34,587 bases of DNA from Phyllobacteriaceae bacterium (lineage in GTDB: Bacteria; Pseudomonadota; Alphaproteobacteria; Rhizobiales; Rhizobiaceae), in the NCBI GenBank assembly GCA_024645155.1, contig JAHEGF010000004.1, positions 1 through 34,587 on the forward strand. Reading direction: 5' to 3'. The notes beneath the pieces are model-generated. The model was not told where the DNA came from, made no database searches, and saw nothing but the letters and a program-made list of their open reading frames with translations. Position 1 is the stretch's first letter. Every line of letters starts with the position of its first letter. A program made the translations under genes and the position numbers. Shown here piece after piece: positions 10,175 to 23,006 of this stretch.

Positions 10175-11062
10175 ATGGCTTCACTCAAGGATCTTCGCGT
10201 TCGTATTGCCTCGGTAAAGGCGACGCAGAAAATCACCAAAGCGATGCAGATGGTCGCGGCGGCGAAGCTGCGGCGCGCGCAGGACGCTGCGGAAGCGGCA
10301 CGGCCGTATTCCCAGCGCATGGGTGCCGTTCTTGCCAATATCGCGCAGGCAGTCGGCGAAAGCGACGAAGCACCAAAACTGATGACGGGGACGGGTGGTG
10401 ACGCGACCCACTTGCTGGTCGTGTGCACGGCAGAGCGCGGTCTGTGCGGGGGGTTCAACTCACAGATCGTGCGCCTGGCCCGTGAGCATGTCCGCAAGCT
10501 TCAAACCCAGGGGAAGACAGTCAAAATCCTGTGCGTCGGCAAGAAGGGTGCTGATCAGCTGCGCCGCGAACACGGCTCGCTGATCATTGACCGGGTCGAC
10601 CTGCGCGAAGTCAAGAAACTTGCCTTTACCAATGCTGACGGCATTGCAAAGAAGGTTATCGGGTTGTTCGAAGAAGGCAGCTTTGACGTTTGCACATTGT
10701 TCTATTCGGAGTTCAAATCCGTCATCAGCCAGATACCTACGGCTCTGCGCATCATTCCTGCTGCCGCGGAAACGCCTTCACCGGAAGATGCTGCCAGCGC
10801 AGGCGGCGCGATCTATGACTATGAACCGGATGCAAGTGCCATTCTCAGCGACCTCATTCCACGCAATATCGCGGTACAGATATTCCGTGCGTTGCTGGAA
10901 AATGCAGCTTCCGAACAAGGTGCCCGCATGTCGGCAATGGACAGCGCCACACGCAATGCCGGTGAAATGATCGACAAACTGACGATCACCTACAACCGGC
11001 AGCGACAGGCGCAAATTACAAAAGAACTCATCGAAATCATTTCGGGCGCGGAAGCGCTCTAA
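10175..11062 (+). CDS. atpG: ATP synthase F1 subunit gamma
   Basis: [37 protein letters not shown]-terminal [23 protein letters not shown]. Confidence 0.98.
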   Translation: MASLKDLRVRIASVKATQKITKAMQMVAAAKLRRAQDAAEAARPYSQRMGAVLANIAQAVGESDEAPKLMTGTGGDATHLLVVCTAERGLCGGFNSQIVRLAREHVRKLQTQGKTVKILCVGKKGADQLRREHGSLIIDRVDLREVKKLAFTNADGIAKKVIGLFEEGSFDVCTLFYSEFKSVISQIPTALRIIPAAAETPSPEDAASAGGAIYDYEPDASAILSDLIPRNIAVQIFRALLENAASEQGARMSAMDSATRNAGEMIDKLTITYNRQRQAQITKELIEIISGAEAL

Positions 11063-11074
11063 TCGCGAAGGTAA

Positions 11075-12612
<1,538 letters not shown>

Positions 12613-12613
<1 letters not shown>

Positions 12614-12798
12614 TGTCGGATGAATTACGGATCGGGGATGCGGTCAACGAGACCTGTCCATGGTCCGGCAAGCCGATTGCAGGGGATTCTCTGACGGTTT
12701 ATCGCGGCAAGGTTGTGGGATTCTGCAATCCCGGTTGCCGCGACAAGTTTGATAGGGCGGTCTCGCATTTCGAGGCCGCACTTGCCAAGGAAGAATGA
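12613..12798 (+). CDS. 61-aa YHS/TRASH-like putative metal-binding protein inside the atp operon
   Basis: ETCPWSGKPIAGDSLTVYRGKVVGFCNPGCRDKF: C...C-x3-C arrangement; overlaps the atpD stop by 1 nt and the downstream ATG by 4 nt (ATGA). Confidence 0.8.
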
Positions 12799-12800
12799 CG

Positions 12801-13199
12801 ATGGCCGATAGTTTCAAATTCGAACTGGTCTCACCCGAGCAGCTTCTCGTGTCCGAGGAAGTCTCGGAGGTCATTGTGCCGGGTTCGGAAGGCGAAATGA
12901 CCGTAATGGCTCACCATGCCCCGGTGATGACCAGCATCAAGCCCGGTGTGGTTACTGTCAAAACCGCAGCCGGTGCCACAAACCGCTATGTGGTGTTCGG
13001 CGGCTTTGCCGATATTCTACCGGAAGGCTGCACGCTGCTCGCCGAATCGGCGGTTTCGGTTGCCGATATTGACCGCGAGGACCTTGCACAGCGCATCCAG
13101 AATGTTCGCGAGGACATTGCCGACGCCAAGGATGAAGCAACACGCAGCAGGGCCAACGAACAGCTCGCCCATCTGACGACGCTGGAAAGCGCGCTCTAG
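12801..13199 (+). CDS. atpC: ATP synthase F1 subunit epsilon
   Basis: MADSFKFELVSPEQLLVSEEVSEVIVPGSEGEMTVMAHHAPVMTSIKPG; an alternative ATG lies at 12795. Confidence 0.97.
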   Translation: MADSFKFELVSPEQLLVSEEVSEVIVPGSEGEMTVMAHHAPVMTSIKPGVVTVKTAAGATNRYVVFGGFADILPEGCTLLAESAVSVADIDREDLAQRIQNVREDIADAKDEATRSRANEQLAHLTTLESAL

Positions 13200-13238
13200 C
13201 AAGTTCCAGTCAGATCCTGGGAGTCTCCGGCAACCGGC

Positions 13239-13745
13239 TCAAACGGACAAATGGCGGAACATGGCGACCACCTGGTCATAGACATTGCGCTTGAAGGGCA
13301 CGATCAGCCCGGGCAAATCGTCCATCGGTTTCCAGGCCCAACTGTCAAATTCTGGTGCGTGGCCTCCGGGCGGCGGATTGATAGCGATTTCGTTTTCATC
13401 GCCTTCGAAACGGAAAGCGAACCAGCGTTGTGTCTGGCCGCGATACTTTCCCTTCAATGCGATGCCCACCAGATGAGCCGGCAGGTCGTATGAAATCCAT
13501 TCTGGAGCCTCGGCAAGTAGCGAAACAGAGCGCATGCCGGTTTCCTCGTATAGCTCGCGGACGGCAGCCTTGTAGGGGTCTTCTCCCTTGTCGATGCCGC
13601 CCTGCGGCATTTGCCAAAGACGCGTCGCTCCGGCCATCTCGCTGTCCGTTGGGGCAATACGGCGCCCGGCCCACACCAGGCCCTGGTTGTTGAGCACCAT
13701 TACCCCGACACAGGGACGGTATGGCAGGGCGGAAGGATCATTCAT
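13239..13745 (-). CDS. rppH: RNA pyrophosphohydrolase (Nudix)
   Basis: [46 protein letters not shown] Nudix box. Confidence 0.94.
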   Translation of the reverse strand: MNDPSALPYRPCVGVMVLNNQGLVWAGRRIAPTDSEMAGATRLWQMPQGGIDKGEDPYKAAVRELYEETGMRSVSLLAEAPEWISYDLPAHLVGIALKGKYRGQTQRWFAFRFEGDENEIAINPPPGGHAPEFDSWAWKPMDDLPGLIVPFKRNVYDQVVAMFRHLSV

Positions 13746-13758
13746 CTTACCGGCCTCA

Positions 13759-14949
13759 TCAGCGGCGCTCCGGATCAACGGCAATGGCCGATACGGGTAC
13801 GATCTCGATTCCGCGCCGACGCGCCTCCTTGACCCAAGAAGCCACTGCCTCGACTGTCTCGCCGAATGCCGAACCGGTGCCGACTGCGTAGCCACGGGCG
13901 CGTGCGGTGTTCTCCAGTTCGTCAAGCTTCTTCAGGATGGCGTTGCGCGACCGCTCAGTGTCGATCACTGTATCGCCCGCGGCAAACGGAACCCGGTCTG
14001 GCAGTGCCAGTTCTGCTGCGACACTGCGTGCAGATGTGCCGTCATCAAGAAACATCAGGCCGCGCTTACCCAGTTCCTGCATCAATTGGCCCATCGCAGA
14101 CTTGTCGGCAAGGTAGCGCGCGCCCATGTAGTTCATGACGCCGGTATAATTGGTGGTGCGGGCAAGCGACCAGTGGAGTTTCTCGACATTCGACTGCGCG
14201 GAATCGCCGACGGTCAGCGTGTTTTCACCGGGATTGACCTGCGGATAGTCAAAAGGCTCCATCGGCACCTGCATCATGATCTCATGACCTTCGCGCCGGG
14301 CAGTCTGCATCCATCGCCCGATACTGTTGCCATGAGGTGCAAAGGCAAGTGTTACCGATGACGGTAGCTTGGCGATGGCCGACTGGGTCCCGGTTTGCGA
14401 CAGGCCAAGCCCGCCAATAATGATGGCAACGCGCGCGCCGCGCGTGCCCGACCACGGTCTTGCGTAGACATCGAAGGGCCGGCGTCCGTCGCTGGCGCGG
14501 ACCGGAAGCGGGCCTGCCGCGGTTTTTTCGATCAACGCATTGTCGGGCAGATGGGCAACCCGCAGATCCTGACCGATCTCCGAGGGATCACGAATCACGA
14601 TGACCGAATTGGACGGTTTCTCGCGCGGTTTGACCTGGATAATCGACGGGCCTTCGGATGCAGCGGCATCCTCGGCGCCGTTGACGGCTGTGTCGTCATT
14701 CGATGCAGGCTCGTCCGCCGGCGGCAAATCTGCCCTTTCAACGGGGGTAACGTCGACGACCTGAACCGGCGATCGGTAGGGCCGCTCCCGGGTCGCGATC
14801 ATTCCGGATACGGCAACAACCAGAACAACAGCGAGACCCGATGTCATTTGCCGGTAAGACGGCATAATGCCACGCCGGGGCTTGTTGGCCTGGCGTTGCT
14901 GGCCCAATGGGCGCTCGATGTCTTTTTGAAGGGGCAATCCGCAATCCAT
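13759..14949 (-). CDS. Divergent polysaccharide deacetylase family protein
   Basis: N-terminal [39 protein letters not shown]...[20 protein letters not shown]...YMGARYL...DDGTSA. Confidence 0.9.
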   Translation of the reverse strand: MDCGLPLQKDIERPLGQQRQANKPRRGIMPSYRQMTSGLAVVLVVAVSGMIATRERPYRSPVQVVDVTPVERADLPPADEPASNDDTAVNGAEDAAASEGPSIIQVKPREKPSNSVIVIRDPSEIGQDLRVAHLPDNALIEKTAAGPLPVRASDGRRPFDVYARPWSGTRGARVAIIIGGLGLSQTGTQSAIAKLPSSVTLAFAPHGNSIGRWMQTARREGHEIMMQVPMEPFDYPQVNPGENTLTVGDSAQSNVEKLHWSLARTTNYTGVMNYMGARYLADKSAMGQLMQELGKRGLMFLDDGTSARSVAAELALPDRVPFAAGDTVIDTERSRNAILKKLDELENTARARGYAVGTGSAFGETVEAVASWVKEARRRGIEIVPVSAIAVDPERR

Positions 14950-14967
14950 GCCGATGGTTGGATGGGA

Positions 14968-14997
14968 CGGACGTCAAGCTGGCCGGCTTGACGTCCG
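14968..14997. repeat. Perfect 12-bp inverted repeat (intercistronic stem-loop)
   Basis: CGGACGTCAAGC-tggccg-GCTTGACGTCCG, between ctpA and the deacetylase gene. Confidence 0.9.
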
Positions 14998-15004
14998 CTG
15001 GTTC

Positions 15005-16330
15005 CTACTGGTTGAGCACCGCCTGATCAGGGTTCGGCGGAAATGCCGGATCGGTTTTCTCGCCACGCAGCAAGGCCAATGCATGATTGAGCTGGATATC
15101 ATCCTTGGCTTCCGGCGGCACATAGGCTGCAGAACCGGAACCGCTCTCGTCTTCTTCCTGGCCCTGGATATGACCGCGCAAATCGGATTCACCGCGGGTC
15201 ACGTCGCGGCCTTTCAGTTCATCAGGCAGTGGCTGCTGGACGATAATGTCCGGCGTAATGCCCTTGCCCTGAATCGAAGTGCCGGCGGGAGTATAGTAGA
15301 GCGCGGTGGTTAGCCGCAGCGAGCCGTTTTCGGCCAGCGGAATGATCGTCTGAACCGAACCCTTGCCAAACGATCGTGTACCAAGGACCGTGGCCCGTTT
15401 GTGATCCTGCAGCGCACCGGCGACAATTTCGGAAGCGCTTGCCGAACCACCATTGACCATGACAATCAGGGGTTTTCCGGCGATCAGATCGCCCGGACGT
15501 GAATCAAATCGCGAAATATCCTTCGGATCGCGGCCGCGGGTCGAAACGATTTCGCCACGGTCGAGAAAAGCGTCGGAAACGCCGACCGCCTGATCAAGCA
15601 GTCCGCCGGGATTGAGCCTCAGGTCGAGGATGTATCCCTTCAGCTTGCCTTCTGGGATTTCCTTGGAAATGGAGGAGATGGCGGATTCCAGGTCATCGAG
15701 GGTTTTCTCGGTAAAGCTCAGCACGCGAACATATCCGACATCGCCTTCGCTGCGGAACTTCACCGCCCGCAATTTGATGATGTCGCGAATGATGGTGATC
15801 TTCAGCGGCTTGTCGGCACCTTCGCGCAGTATCGTCAGTTCAATCGGCGTATTGACCAGTCCGCGCATCTTGGCAACGGCTTCCGCCAATGTCAGGCCCC
15901 GGATATCCTCGCCATCGATCTGCGAAATCATGTCACCAGACAGGACTCCGGCCTTCGATGCCGGTGTGTCGTCAATGGGAGCGATAACCTTGACGAGTTC
16001 GTCTTCCATTGTCACTTCGATGCCAAGGCCGCCGAACTCACCCTTTGTCTGGACACGCATGTCCTTGGCAGCCTCGGGAGTGAGATAGGAGGAATGCGGA
16101 TCAAGCGAGGTCAACATGCCGTTGATCGCGCTTTCGATCAGCTTGGATTCTTCCGGCGGCGTTACATATTGGCCGCGAATTCTCTCGAAAATGTCGCCAA
16201 AAACGGCCAATTGCCGATATGTGTCCGAGCCGGCCGCATTGGCGCCGGCCGGCGGCAGCGTATAGGCAATGCCAACAGCGGATGCGCCCATAAGCGCACC
16301 GGCAAACAGCAGTGACAATTTACGTATCAT
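15005..16330 (-). CDS. ctpA: S41 family C-terminal processing peptidase
   Basis: Signal peptide, PDZ domain, LRLNPGGLLDQAV, GGSASASEIVAGALQDHKRATVLGTRSFGKGSVQT. Confidence 0.95.
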   Translation of the reverse strand: MIRKLSLLFAGALMGASAVGIAYTLPPAGANAAGSDTYRQLAVFGDIFERIRGQYVTPPEESKLIESAINGMLTSLDPHSSYLTPEAAKDMRVQTKGEFGGLGIEVTMEDELVKVIAPIDDTPASKAGVLSGDMISQIDGEDIRGLTLAEAVAKMRGLVNTPIELTILREGADKPLKITIIRDIIKLRAVKFRSEGDVGYVRVLSFTEKTLDDLESAISSISKEIPEGKLKGYILDLRLNPGGLLDQAVGVSDAFLDRGEIVSTRGRDPKDISRFDSRPGDLIAGKPLIVMVNGGSASASEIVAGALQDHKRATVLGTRSFGKGSVQTIIPLAENGSLRLTTALYYTPAGTSIQGKGITPDIIVQQPLPDELKGRDVTRGESDLRGHIQGQEEDESGSGSAAYVPPEAKDDIQLNHALALLRGEKTDPAFPPNPDQAVLNQ

Positions 16331-17660
16331 TCCCAGTCCTTCCGCGACTGTCTGGCGCCCACCATGGCGCCGGATCTACAGGTTTTCCATTTCTGCGAAA
16401 CTCGACATACAGTTCCGGCAGCTTGTGTTCCTCTTCGGTGGCTGCGTTGCTGGCGACCCTGAAATCACCCATAACACCGACCGGCTCTCCGGCCAAAACC
16501 GCCTGTCCCAATCCTACATTGATTCTGTCTATGCCGGCGAGAACAACATGATATCCATCCTTGGCGTCCAGGATCAAGAGTTGACCATAGGATCTGAACG
16601 GCCCGGCATACAACACCGTGCTGTCGGCAGGGGCCGTCACGATAGCCCCGGATTGTGTTAGAACGGTGTCGCCAAGCTGCTTGCGTCCAATGTCATCGGT
16701 TTCGCCAAAATGACGGCTTATATGACCGGTGGCAGGCAACGGCACCTTGCCGCGCAGCGATACAAACGCGTAGAGCGATCCGATAAGCTGTTCTGACGGG
16801 TCGCTGGATTTTGCGCGCTGCCGGGCATCTTTGAGCCGTTCCTCTTCCGCCTGCCGCGCTGCTGCCACTCGGTCGCGGATCGACGTAATCCGGCTCTCAA
16901 GGGACGTGATAAGCTGCTGCAGCGACTGGGCCTCAGTGGCAAGTTTTCTTGCCATTGCCTGTTCGCGGTGCAAAGTTTCTCCGGACTGCGTTTCAAGCTG
17001 TTGTTTTTCCTCGACAAGCAGGGCCAGCCGTTTCTTTTCGCCAAGCTGCTCTACCACACGCGCAGCGAGGTTCTGGCGCTCGGTCTCGATACTGTTCGTT
17101 ACCCGTTTCAGTTCCTTGAGATCGGCAATCAGGATTTCGGTTTCCGCGCGCATTTCCGGCACCACGGCGCCCAGCAGAATGGCACTGCGGACCGAGGCAA
17201 GGGCATCATGGGGTTGAACAATCAGGGCCGGCGGCGGGTTGAGGCCGATACGTTGCAAGGCCGCCAGCACTTCGGAAAGCACGTTGCGCCTCTGCTTAAG
17301 CGATATCCGGATCGCGGTATGCTGTTCCTTCAATCCGGTCAGCCTGGCCTCGATGTCCTGGATATCCTCCGACAGCTTCTTTTCCGTCTTGGCAGTCTGG
17401 ATCAGGGCTGCGGTCAGCACTGCCTTTTCCTTGCGAATTGCCGAAACCTCGCTTTCTAGCGCTGCAACCCTATCGCGGGAAAGCGCAAGCTTGCGATTGA
17501 GGGTGGAATATTCAGATTCTGTGGCCTTTTGCCTGATCTCGAGGTCTTCGACATCCTGCGCAAACGACGGCCACGCCAGTGCAGCCGAAAGCAGCGCTGC
17601 AAACAGCGCTGCAAATCCCGGTTTCCTCGGCGGTGGCATGATCTGGCGATCCAATGTCAT
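16320..17660 (-). CDS. envC: Murein hydrolase activator EnvC-like (coiled coil plus degenerate LytM/M23 domain)
   Basis: Signal peptide, long coiled coil, C-terminal LytM fold lacking recognisable zinc ligands; 11-nt overlap with ctpA. Confidence 0.85.
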   Translation of the reverse strand: MTLDRQIMPPPRKPGFAALFAALLSAALAWPSFAQDVEDLEIRQKATESEYSTLNRKLALSRDRVAALESEVSAIRKEKAVLTAALIQTAKTEKKLSEDIQDIEARLTGLKEQHTAIRISLKQRRNVLSEVLAALQRIGLNPPPALIVQPHDALASVRSAILLGAVVPEMRAETEILIADLKELKRVTNSIETERQNLAARVVEQLGEKKRLALLVEEKQQLETQSGETLHREQAMARKLATEAQSLQQLITSLESRITSIRDRVAAARQAEEERLKDARQRAKSSDPSEQLIGSLYAFVSLRGKVPLPATGHISRHFGETDDIGRKQLGDTVLTQSGAIVTAPADSTVLYAGPFRSYGQLLILDAKDGYHVVLAGIDRINVGLGQAVLAGEPVGVMGDFRVASNAATEEEHKLPELYVEFRRNGKPVDPAPWWAPDSRGRTGNDT

Positions 17661-17789
17661 TGGCGGTTCGGATAGGTAATCATCTGCCTGTTAACAAAAC
17701 ATCAACCATACGGATCACGCAATCGTGCAAACCCCGATGACCGACAGATACCGGTCAATTCTGCGCGATCTGCGCCAGTAACCGGCTGC

Positions 17790-18272
17790 CTACTGACGGT
17801 GATAGGGATGGCCGGACAGTATTGTCGCAGCACGGTAAAGCTGTTCGGCAGCCATGATGCGCACCAGCTGATGCGGCCAGGTCATCGATCCGAACCGGAT
17901 CGACAACGTGGCGCGGTTGCGCATTTCGGGACTGTGACCATCCGGTCCGCCTATCACAAGGACGGTCTCGCGCGTGCCGTTGTCACGCCAGGCCGCCAGT
18001 TTTCGCGCGAATGTCCGCGAAGACAATTCGCTTCCAGTTTCGTCAAGCGCGATGATGATTGCGTCGGCGGGCATGCGCTCCAGCAGTTGCCGGGCTTCTT
18101 CGGACTTGCGGGTTGGCGCATCAACTGCGCGGCTTTCGGCAATTTCGGTGACGCCTGAATATTCCAGGCCGAGATTGCGTCCGGCCTTGGCAAAACGGTC
18201 CAAATAGCGGCCGGCAAGTTCGTTGTCCGGTCCGGACTTCATTCGGCCTACGGCAAAAATACCGATTTTCAT
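17790..18272 (-). CDS. rlmH: 23S rRNA (pseudouridine1915-N3)-methyltransferase
   Basis: MKIGIFAVGRMKSGPDNELAGRYLDRF...LDETGSELSSRTFA...VLVIGGPDGHSPEMRNRA...MTWPHQLVRIMAAEQLYRA. Confidence 0.95.
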   Translation of the reverse strand: MKIGIFAVGRMKSGPDNELAGRYLDRFAKAGRNLGLEYSGVTEIAESRAVDAPTRKSEEARQLLERMPADAIIIALDETGSELSSRTFARKLAAWRDNGTRETVLVIGGPDGHSPEMRNRATLSIRFGSMTWPHQLVRIMAAEQLYRAATILSGHPYHRQ

Positions 18273-18312
18273 TGCTCCGTTACCGCCTTACGGCATTAGG
18301 ACCACATCCAGA

Positions 18313-18723
18313 TCAGTGGACGGTCTTGTCTGCCATGTCGGGCGCCGACCACATCTTCTCGATACCGTAAAACTCACGGACTTCGGGGCGGAAAACATGC
18401 ACAATGATATCGCCCGCATCGATCAGCACCCAATCGGCAGCAGGCAATCCTTCGGTGCGGATGTTTTTCGCGCCAAATTCCTTGAGAACGCGCACGAGGT
18501 GATCTGCGATGGCGGCAACATGGCGATGCGAACGACCAGACGCCACCAGCATGAAATCAGCCAGTGCGGATTTTCCCTGGATGTCGATGGATACGATCTC
18601 TACGGCCTTCGAGTCTTCAAGGCTCGCAAGAGCAAGTTTAAGGGCAGCGACCGCGGATCGTGTTCCGCTGATTTCTGCCGGAGAAGGCCCTGATTTTGCC
18701 TTCCGTTGGGTAGCTGTTCTCAG
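18313..18723 (-). CDS. rsfS: Ribosomal silencing factor RsfS, probable CTG start
   Basis: Frame translates LRTATQRKAKSGPSPAEISGTRSAVAALKLALASLEDSKAVEIVSIDIQGKSALADFMLVASGRSHRHVAAIADHLVRVLKEFG...GDIIVHVFRPEVREFYGIEKMWS. The ORF track begins only at the internal Met (18552). Confidence 0.85.
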   Translation of the reverse strand: MRTATQRKAKSGPSPAEISGTRSAVAALKLALASLEDSKAVEIVSIDIQGKSALADFMLVASGRSHRHVAAIADHLVRVLKEFGAKNIRTEGLPAADWVLIDAGDIIVHVFRPEVREFYGIEKMWSAPDMADKTVH

Positions 18724-18840
18724 TGTATTTCCTTTCTTTTAAGAACAACGATTCGCCGGAACATCTTCCAGCAGCATCTAGATAGCCATTGTTTGCGTTT
18801 GTTTTCAAGATGCAGGCAGGCAATTGGAGCCCGACGAACG

Positions 18841-19476
18841 TTACTTGGCCTTGTCGCCTGCGTTGCGGATTGCGGTCGATGAAAGCGATGAACGCGGTCC
18901 GTGAATGAATGTCCATACCGGTGGCTTCATGCGGGGAAGCAGCATCGCATCGTCTTCATCGAGCCTTGCGTGATCGAACGTGATCGCCATGCGCGAGGAC
19001 AGATAGGAGAGCGTCGATCCTGGCCGGTCAATGATGGCGATCGGTATCGAGTTTGCAATTTCCTGCCAGTGTTGCCATCGGTGAAATCCTTTCAGATTGT
19101 CGGCCCCCATCAGCCAGACGAAATCAACACCAGCGTTGCGCTGTTGGACAATCGCGATAGCATCGGCGGTATATCGGATCCGGTGTCCGGCTTCAAAGGC
19201 GGTTACGTGGATGCGGGGATCGGTGGCGATCTTTTCCGACAGGCGGATGCGCTTTGCCAGCGGCAGCAAATGCCTGGTGTCCTTCAGCGGATTTCCGGGG
19301 GTCACGATCCACCATATCTGATCAAGACCAAGACGCCGCAGGGCGATCTCGCAGACAAGCGCGTGACCGTCATGGGGCGGGTTGAAGGATCCGCCGAACA
19401 GTCCGACCGACATGCCTCTTTCAACATGGGGCATGCGCATATGGTGCCTGCCTACCTGGTCGGATCCGGCGGTCAA
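18841..19476 (-). CDS. nadD: Nicotinate-nucleotide adenylyltransferase
   Basis: VGLFGGSFNPPHDGHALVCEIALRRLGLDQIWWIVTPGNPLK, GADNL, SSLSSTAIR; the start could be internal (19440 or 19413). Confidence 0.95.
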   Translation of the reverse strand: MTAGSDQVGRHHMRMPHVERGMSVGLFGGSFNPPHDGHALVCEIALRRLGLDQIWWIVTPGNPLKDTRHLLPLAKRIRLSEKIATDPRIHVTAFEAGHRIRYTADAIAIVQQRNAGVDFVWLMGADNLKGFHRWQHWQEIANSIPIAIIDRPGSTLSYLSSRMAITFDHARLDEDDAMLLPRMKPPVWTFIHGPRSSLSSTAIRNAGDKAK

Positions 19477-19489
19477 GACGATTCCGGAC

Positions 19490-20776
19490 CTAGGGCCGTA
19501 TCTGGCCGGAGCCGCGGACCCGGTAGTTGAATGATGTCAACTGCTCAACACCGACGGGACCGCGTGCGTGCATCTTGCCGGTAGCGATGCCGATTTCCGC
19601 TCCCATGCCGAATTCTCCGCCATCGGCGAATTGTGTCGAAGCATTGTGCAACAATATTGCCGAATCGATTTCATTGAAGAATCGTTCCACCACGGCAGTA
19701 TCCTCCGCGATCACCGCTTCGGTATGATTCGAAGAATAGGCGTTGATATGGCTGATAGCGCCAGAAACGCCATCAACGAGTTTTACGGCAATGATTGCGT
19801 CGAGGTATTCCGTTGTCCAGTCCTGTTCGCTGGCCGGTTTTGCTTTCGGATATCTCCGGACCACCTCCGCGTCGCCGCGGATCGTGCAACCGGCCTTGTC
19901 GAGGGCTTCAAGGATCGGCACGAGATGTGTAGCTGCGCATTTCGCGTCGACGAGAAGCGTTTCGGCAGCTCCGCAAATGCTGGTACGGCGCATTTTCGCA
20001 TTGACGGTGATTTCGGTTGCCATCTCGAGTTCGGCCGAACCATCGACATAAACGTGGCACAACCCTTCAAGGTGGGCAAAGACCGGGACCCGGGCTTCGG
20101 CCTGTACCCTGCCGACCAGGCTGCGGCCGCCGCGTGGAACAATGACGTCGATCGTGCCGCCGAGGCCGCTGAGCATCTGACCGACGGCTTCGCGGTCAGC
20201 AACCGGTACCAACTGGATCGCCGTTTCGGGCAGTCCGGCCGATTTAAGTCCATTTTTCAGGCATGCGTGAATGGCGGCCGAAGAATGCCGGGAATCGGTG
20301 CCGCCGCGCAGAATCGCGGCGTTTCCCGCTTTCAGGCACAATGCACCGGCATCTGCGGTAACATTTGGGCGGCTTTCGTAGATGATGCCAATGACGCCAA
20401 GCGGAGTGCGTACGCGCTCGATGTGAAGCCCATTGGGGCGATCCCATTCCGCAATTACCGTGCCGACCGGATCGTCTAGGTCTGCTATCGCCCTGATTGC
20501 ACCGGCTATAGCAGCTACGCGCGGCCCATCAAGTGTGAGGCGGTCGATTAGCGAGGCGCTCAGCCCGGACTTCTGCGCTGCCGCGATATCATCTGCGTTG
20601 GCGGCAAGTATATCCGCTTCATTTTGCCGCACCGCATCGGCCATTGCGAGAAGTGCGGCATTTTTCCTGGCGGTACCGGCGGTTGCCAGGACGCGCGCGG
20701 CATCATGGGCGGCATTGCCGATATCCTGCATCAGCTGTTTCAAGCCGGTTTCGATACTGTCAGGTTTGTTCAACAT
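19490..20776 (-). CDS. proA: Gamma-glutamyl phosphate reductase
   Basis: [64 protein letters not shown]. Confidence 0.97.
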   Translation of the reverse strand: MLNKPDSIETGLKQLMQDIGNAAHDAARVLATAGTARKNAALLAMADAVRQNEADILAANADDIAAAQKSGLSASLIDRLTLDGPRVAAIAGAIRAIADLDDPVGTVIAEWDRPNGLHIERVRTPLGVIGIIYESRPNVTADAGALCLKAGNAAILRGGTDSRHSSAAIHACLKNGLKSAGLPETAIQLVPVADREAVGQMLSGLGGTIDVIVPRGGRSLVGRVQAEARVPVFAHLEGLCHVYVDGSAELEMATEITVNAKMRRTSICGAAETLLVDAKCAATHLVPILEALDKAGCTIRGDAEVVRRYPKAKPASEQDWTTEYLDAIIAVKLVDGVSGAISHINAYSSNHTEAVIAEDTAVVERFFNEIDSAILLHNASTQFADGGEFGMGAEIGIATGKMHARGPVGVEQLTSFNYRVRGSGQIRP

Positions 20777-20778
20777 GG

Positions 20779-21948
20779 TCAGCTGTCCGTTGCCGTTTCA
20801 GTCCGGGTTCCAACGACAACCATGTCGTCGCGATGTATGACCGCTGCTCGGGCTTCATAGCCCAGAACGGATTCTATCTGCGTGCTTTTCAGACCGGCAA
20901 TCTTTACGGCATCTGCGGCATCATAGGCAACCAGACCTCGGGCAATTTCCTTTCCGGCTGGTGACAAGACCGCCACGGTGTCACCGCGGACGAACCTTCC
21001 CTTGATGGTTGTGATCCCGACTGCAAGCAGCGATTTGCCGCGCAGCAGGGCACCTTCAGCTCCCTGATCGATCGTGATTTGACCTGCCGGTTCAAGATTG
21101 CCGGCGATCCATGTCTTATAGGCGCGAACCGGGCTGGCGGATGCCTTGAACAGCGTTTTCGTGCCGTTGCCTGCAATCGCCGAAAGCGGGTTTTTTCTCG
21201 TTCCAAGGGCAATGACCATAGTGGCGCCCGATGTGGTAGCGATCCTGGCGGCTTCGAGTTTCGTTTTCATCCCGCCGCGCGACAGGCCTGACGCGGCATC
21301 GCCGGCCATCGCCTCGATTTCCGGCGTGATCCGGTCGACAACGGGAATGAGCCTGGCATCGGTGTTTTCTCCCGGCGGCCGGTCATAAAGGCCATCGACA
21401 TCGGACAGCAGGACGAGGAGATCCGATCCGATCATGGCCGCTACGCGGGCAGCGAGGCGGTCGTTGTCGCCATAACGAATTTCACTGGTTGCGGTGGTGT
21501 CGTTCTCGTTGATCACCGGAACGGCACCAAGTTTCAGCAATGTGGCCATGGTTGCGCGGGCATTGAGGTAACGCCGGCGCTCCTCGGTATCGCCAAGCGT
21601 GACCAATATTTGTCCGGACTTCAAACCGACGGCACCAAGCGCTGCCGACCATGCACTGGCAAGGGCGATCTGGCCGGCCGAGGCTGCAGCCTGGCTTTCT
21701 TCAAGCCTGAGTGCCCGCGAACCGAGGCCAAGAATGGTGCGCCCCAGGGCTATGGCGCCGGAAGATACGACCAGGATTTCTTTCTTCTGCGCTGCCAGCG
21801 CCGCAATGTCATCGGCCAGAGATGAAAGCCATTCCTGCTTGAGCCCGGTTGACGGATCAACCAGCAGTGACGATCCGATCTTGACCGTTATGCGTTTGTA
21901 GGGGGTGAGAAAAGAACTCCGTCCAGAGGAATTTGCCGCTGTGCTCAT
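20779..21948 (-). CDS. proB: Glutamate 5-kinase (with PUA domain)
   Basis: [49 protein letters not shown]-terminal PUA region. Confidence 0.97.
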   Translation of the reverse strand: MSTAANSSGRSSFLTPYKRITVKIGSSLLVDPSTGLKQEWLSSLADDIAALAAQKKEILVVSSGAIALGRTILGLGSRALRLEESQAAASAGQIALASAWSAALGAVGLKSGQILVTLGDTEERRRYLNARATMATLLKLGAVPVINENDTTATSEIRYGDNDRLAARVAAMIGSDLLVLLSDVDGLYDRPPGENTDARLIPVVDRITPEIEAMAGDAASGLSRGGMKTKLEAARIATTSGATMVIALGTRKNPLSAIAGNGTKTLFKASASPVRAYKTWIAGNLEPAGQITIDQGAEGALLRGKSLLAVGITTIKGRFVRGDTVAVLSPAGKEIARGLVAYDAADAVKIAGLKSTQIESVLGYEARAAVIHRDDMVVVGTRTETATDS

Positions 21949-22982
21949 AATGTCCAGCGTCCATCTTCGACTGGTTCGGGATTTTCATCCGCACGTGCCC
22001 GCTCGATGAATTTCATCAGCTTGCGAAGTACGTCTTCGGTGCCCTCATGGGTTACAGCAGACAGCATTGCAGGTTTCGTGCCGCAGACCTGTTCGAGTGC
22101 AGCAGATTTTACCTTACATTCCTTGGGGCTGACGGTATCGACCTGTGATAGCGCGACTACTTCGGGCTTGTCTCCAAGGCCGTGGCCGTAGGCCAGCATT
22201 TCATTACGAACGGTCAGGTAGGCCGCCGCCGGGTCGTCTTCGCGAGCCGATACCAGGTGCAGCAGCACGCGTGTACGCTCGACATGGCCGAGAAATCGAT
22301 CGCCTATGCCGATACCCTCGTGCGCGCCTTCGATCAGACCAGGAATGTCGGCAATCACGAATTCGCGGGCATCAATGCGGGCGACACCAAGGTTTGGATG
22401 CAGCGTCGTGAATGGGTAGTCGGCTATCTTGGGCTTTGCCGCGGTAACGGACGCCAGAAAAGTCGATTTCCCGGCATTGGGCAGACCGACCAACCCGGCG
22501 TCGGCAATCAACTTCAGTCTCAGCCAGATCGTGCGCTCGTCGCCACTCAGTCCCGGATTGGCACGGCGAGGCGCCCGGTTAGTAGAGGACTTGAAGTGGG
22601 CATTGCCAAAACCACCATTGCCGCCCTTGGCGAGGCGAAAACGCTGACCGATCTCGTGAAGGTCGCAAATCAGAGTTTCATTGTCATCTTCGAACACCTG
22701 GGTTCCGACCGGCACTTTCAAAACGACATCCGCACCCTTGGCGCCAGTCCGTGTCTTACCCATTCCGTGGGTGCCGGTCGCGGCCTTGAAATGCTGGCGG
22801 TAGCGGTAGTCGATCAGCGTGTTCAGTCCGTCAACCGCCTCTACCCAGACGTCTCCGCCGCGGCCGCCGTCGCCGCCATCGGGGCCGGCAAATTCGATGA
22901 ACTTCATATGCAGGAACGAAACTGACCCGGCACCGCCGTCACCCGACCTGATGTAGATTTTCGCCTGATCCAGAAATTTCAT
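21945..22982 (-). CDS. obgE: Obg/CgtA GTPase
   Basis: [80 protein letters not shown]. Confidence 0.98.
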   Translation of the reverse strand: MKFLDQAKIYIRSGDGGAGSVSFLHMKFIEFAGPDGGDGGRGGDVWVEAVDGLNTLIDYRYRQHFKAATGTHGMGKTRTGAKGADVVLKVPVGTQVFEDDNETLICDLHEIGQRFRLAKGGNGGFGNAHFKSSTNRAPRRANPGLSGDERTIWLRLKLIADAGLVGLPNAGKSTFLASVTAAKPKIADYPFTTLHPNLGVARIDAREFVIADIPGLIEGAHEGIGIGDRFLGHVERTRVLLHLVSAREDDPAAAYLTVRNEMLAYGHGLGDKPEVVALSQVDTVSPKECKVKSAALEQVCGTKPAMLSAVTHEGTEDVLRKLMKFIERARADENPEPVEDGRWTL

Positions 22983-23006
22983 GACTTTGCTGCCGGCAGG
23001 ACCGGA

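Noticed and set aside
14425-14455. GCGCGCGCCGCGCG run as a possible structural (Z-DNA/hairpin) element
   Set aside because: Falls inside the deacetylase CDS and is explained by Arg/Ala codons (RGARVA).
19568-20479. 303-aa plus-strand ORF opposite proA
   Set aside because: Shadow ORF of a well-supported proA gene.
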